Shown here: in pieces, positions 8,924 through 10,619 of the stretch | How the letters are laid out: each line of letters starts with the position of its first letter | Numbering within the stretch: the stretch's first letter is position 1 | NCBI GenBank assembly: GCA_958430865.1 | Contig: CAUDNR010004127.1 | Location: 12,334-22,952, forward strand | Direction: 5' to 3' | Source: Entrophospora sp. SA101 | Lineage: Eukaryota; Glomeromycota; Glomeromycetes; Entrophosporales; Entrophosporaceae | Length of the DNA: 10,619 nt | Made by a program: the position numbers and the translations under genes | Notes under the pieces: model-generated | Seen by the model: only the letters and a program-made list of their open reading frames with translations | Database searches by the model: none | Told to the model about the DNA's origin: nothing

Positions 8924-9534
8924 ACATGCCTCAATAATTCTTGGTTAATATAGCTGTTTTGCTACCTTTTGACCCATGATAGTTTAATATCATAAATTTC
9001 CCTCTATATTATATGTAACAATTACAGTTAGTTTTTTTTGGATATAAATAAACACAATAAAAGTCAATAAAGTCAATAGCTACCATTGTCATTATTAATT
9101 AAAGAAATAAATTTACATTCAATAATATTCTTCTGGGACATATTCTAATTGTTTTATATATTTAAATGTATAAATTTCATACCCACAATCCAGGACCACT
9201 CATTAAATAACAGAAAACTGATAAAATTAACAGCTCATATTTTTGTAAGTAAATATAGTTTTTTACCCTTGATTTAGGTAGTTTTATATAACATAATAAA
9301 TGCATGACTTTCTATGGGGACGAAAAATTGTTTGCTATTATTATTACTATCATTATGGTTCAAATCATCTATAAATGTCACGTCCAAATTTTAGAAGATC
9401 TTTCTAATTTAAGTAATCAAATTTCTTTTATTGGAACGATTTTCTGTATCACGAAAAAATTTAAGTCGATAATCGGCCTTTTAGGAAATCACAAGGGAAG
9501 ATCATCCGAAATTTTACAATTTACATATAGACAT

Positions 9535-9697
9535 ATATAAAATGGCCTAACTTTGAAGCCTTATAACTCAAAACTTTTCTAATAAGGTAAACCGATGGAA
9601 TGAAGCTTAGGTCTTTAGCTTTAATTCTATCAGTTTACTTTTTTCTTTTCTTTTTTAATAAGGAGTTATAAGCTTTTAAAAGTCATTTGATAACCAT
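9535..9697. repeat. ~160-bp imperfect foldback element (CTTATAACTC ends)
   Basis: CTTATAACTC (9560-9569) pairs with GAGTTATAAG (9663-9672), GTAAAC (9587-9592) with GTTTAC (9633-9638), and GAATGAAGCT (9599-9608) with AGCTTTAATTC (9618-9628). Outside these, AAAATGGCCTAACTTTGAAG on the left resembles the reverse complement of the right flank through ~9697, with a small gap. The loop is near 9612. An A/T-rich insertion (9638-9660) makes one arm longer. The layout is that of a non-autonomous foldback transposon or MITE; its real ends may lie further out on the left, where GC-richer repeat-like DNA continues back to ~9360. Confidence 0.6.
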
Positions 9698-9993
9698 TGA
9701 CTGTTATAGATGCCTTCACTATATGAATTTAAAAATTTGCCCAGATCAGCATTAATTAAATCCTTTCCTTAACTCGTGGATCACAAATTAATTATCTTGA
9801 AAAATATATTAGCTTAAAAAAATAAATACAATGGAACAAAGTACAATAGATAGATTCATATCTTGAATTTTTTGTAATTTAAAAATTTTAATTAGTGTTA
9901 CATGAATCACCAATATGTGCAGCCAATAAAATGCTTTAATTCCCTAATTGCACACCATTCCCAAGGGGGTGTGCACTTAGGGGGTTGACTGTA

Positions 9994-10454
9994 GCTGACT
10001 AACCAGTGTTGCACAGAGCTTTTCCATTGATGTGAATGAAATCACACAAGTCTAATAGAAATAGTTCACCATACAGATCTTGTATAATCACAGATTTAAT
10101 ATTTAAAAGTAGAGTATTTTTCAAATATTTGATTGTATAACTACTAGTGAATAAACTTTCCAGATTTTCAAGTAGTGGTATATAATAATTTATTGTCTAC
10201 ACCAGGACCCCAGAAACTACATAGATAGGTTACATTATTTTTGGGTAAATCAATATGTAAAAAAACCGAAAGGTCAGAGAAAATTCTGGGTAAATTAATA
10301 TATATGGTTTAAAAGGTCATGACTTTTGTAGGGTAAAGAAAAAAATAGTTATGCTAGAAAATGGATAAAATTAAATATAAATATTTCAAATATTTTTATG
10401 TTGGTTCCATTTTGGGTAAATTATTAGGGGATAAATTTTAATATTAATATACAT
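9994..10454. other. Non-coding region with GGGTAAAT repeats
   Basis: No gene is visible between the right end of the putative element and the open frame at 10455. The first 200 bases include AACCAGTGTTGCACAGAGC, which looks like repeat-derived DNA. From 10243 on there are spaced copies of a GGGTAAAT word. The final 30 bases before 10455 are AT-only and could hold a core promoter or an intron end. Confidence 0.4.
10243..10421. repeat. Four dispersed GGGTAAAT words
   Basis: GGGTAAAT occurs at 10243-10250, 10288-10295 and 10414-10421, with a near copy GGGTAAAG at 10331-10338. The first two are followed by C/TAATAT, so a longer degenerate unit of about 43-45 bp was probably duplicated. AAAGGTCA appears at 10270 and 10313 between them. 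This resembles a decayed repeat or solo terminal repeat; no function can be assigned. Confidence 0.5.
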
Positions 10455-10619
10455 ATGTGTATATTAAACTTAAATAATTTTTATGTAAATCAAGATCCTA
10501 AAAATATTTCATGTGATTCAGAAAATGTTAGTGAATTAATTAAAATTCCTGAGAATGAAAACTGTACTATATTATTGTTTGAAGATGAAAGCAAAGATGA
10601 AAGTGAGAATGAAGATGAG
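10455..10619 (+). CDS. Unrecognised acidic protein, 5' part (runs off the window)
   Basis: An ATG at 10455 opens a frame of 55 codons that is still open at the window edge; the nearest upstream in-frame stop is TAG at 10425-10427. The peptide starts MCILNLNNFYVNQDPKN, has SENVSELIKIPENENCTILL in the middle, and becomes very acidic (FEDESKDESENEDE) at the end. I do not recognise a family. Acidic Asp/Glu/Ser-rich leaders are common in fungal nuclear proteins and in degenerate transposase or DUF-type proteins of these genomes, but nothing here decides between them. Base use is slightly less AT-extreme than the flank, which favours real coding. The ATG may not be the true start, since an intron acceptor could lie upstream. 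Confidence 0.4.
   Translation, partial: MCILNLNNFYVNQDPKNISCDSENVSELIKIPENENCTILLFEDESKDESENEDE

Larger units (their letters stand above)
6845..9993. mobile_element. Putative ~3.1 kb pogo/Tc1-mariner-like element (TA-flanked, no transposase seen)
   Basis: At 6847 the plus strand reads CAATCAACCC, then GCACACCCTC at 6867. At 9991 the minus strand reads CAGTCAACCC, then GCACACCCCC after a slightly shorter spacer. Each end is directly flanked by TA (6845-6846 and 9992-9993), the target duplication of Tc1/mariner/pogo elements, and CAGTC-type ends are usual for the pogo group. I found no DDE transposase frame inside. The block holds several foldback repeats (near 7984, 8153, 8874 and 9616), a ~56-codon open stretch ending at 7578, and otherwise stop-rich AT DNA. 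It may be a dead autonomous copy with later insertions, or two unrelated small elements with the same end. Confidence 0.4.

Noticed and set aside
9304..9540. 78-codon frame MTFYGDEKLFAIII...
   Set aside because: Lies in repeat-like DNA that continues into the foldback at 9535; no protein family seen, and its stop falls within the repeat.
1..10619. Bacterial-type features (operons, Shine-Dalgarno sites, rho-independent terminators, CRISPR), tRNA or rRNA genes
   Set aside because: Genes have spliceosomal introns and eukaryote-only families; hairpins lack the GC stem plus T-run form; the tandem repeats are too few and diverged for CRISPR; no cloverleaf or rRNA motif was seen.

Overview
The window looks like nuclear DNA from an arbuscular mycorrhizal fungus (Glomeromycotina, most like Rhizophagus). 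This is inferred from very AT-rich DNA, short 68-102 bp introns, dense decayed repeats, and a gene with a WD40-like N-terminus and TRP-like membrane helices, of a kind I know as greatly expanded in these fungi. There is no sign of bacterial genes, operons, CRISPR or rRNA. Species and family assignments rest on reading by eye, without database searches.

Layout. Positions 1-1388 are non-coding, with a small alternating hairpin and a ~20-bp degenerate tandem repeat. Positions 1389-4197 (+) hold a four-exon gene for an 857-residue ion-transport-like protein; its second intron appears to be GC-AG. The reading frame is intact, but the protein stops inside the fourth membrane helix, before any pore. 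At about 4178-4187 the channel sequence changes abruptly into the middle of a different gene. Positions ~4178-6045 (+) are a decayed, intron-containing 3' part of an NSF/Sec18 gene (vesicle-fusing AAA ATPase), from the D1 Walker B motif to the C-terminus, with many frameshifts, a lost splice donor and a ruined D2 Walker A. The stop codon of the channel gene lies in NSF-derived DNA read in another frame.

Positions 6070-6731 (-) hold a compact four-exon gene that gives exactly 133 residues and matches PDRG1, the small prefoldin-like subunit of the R2TP/prefoldin-like chaperone complex. It is the only gene here that looks both complete and conventional, and it converges on the NSF relic.

Positions ~6845-9993 have no convincing gene. 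They are bounded by an inverted pair of similar ends (CARTCAACCC ... GCACACCC), each next to TA, so the block could be one ~3.1 kb pogo/Tc1-mariner-like element that has lost its transposase, with other foldback repeats inside. From 9994 to the end there are GGGTAAAT repeats, then the start of an acidic open frame (10455-10619) cut by the window edge.

The genes do not form a pathway. The main story is genome turnover: a channel paralogue truncated by joining to an NSF fragment, one conserved chaperone-subunit gene, and a large repeat-rich block. I found no clear new molecular system. The best items to follow up are the channel/NSF chimera, the GC-AG intron and the putative TA-flanked element.
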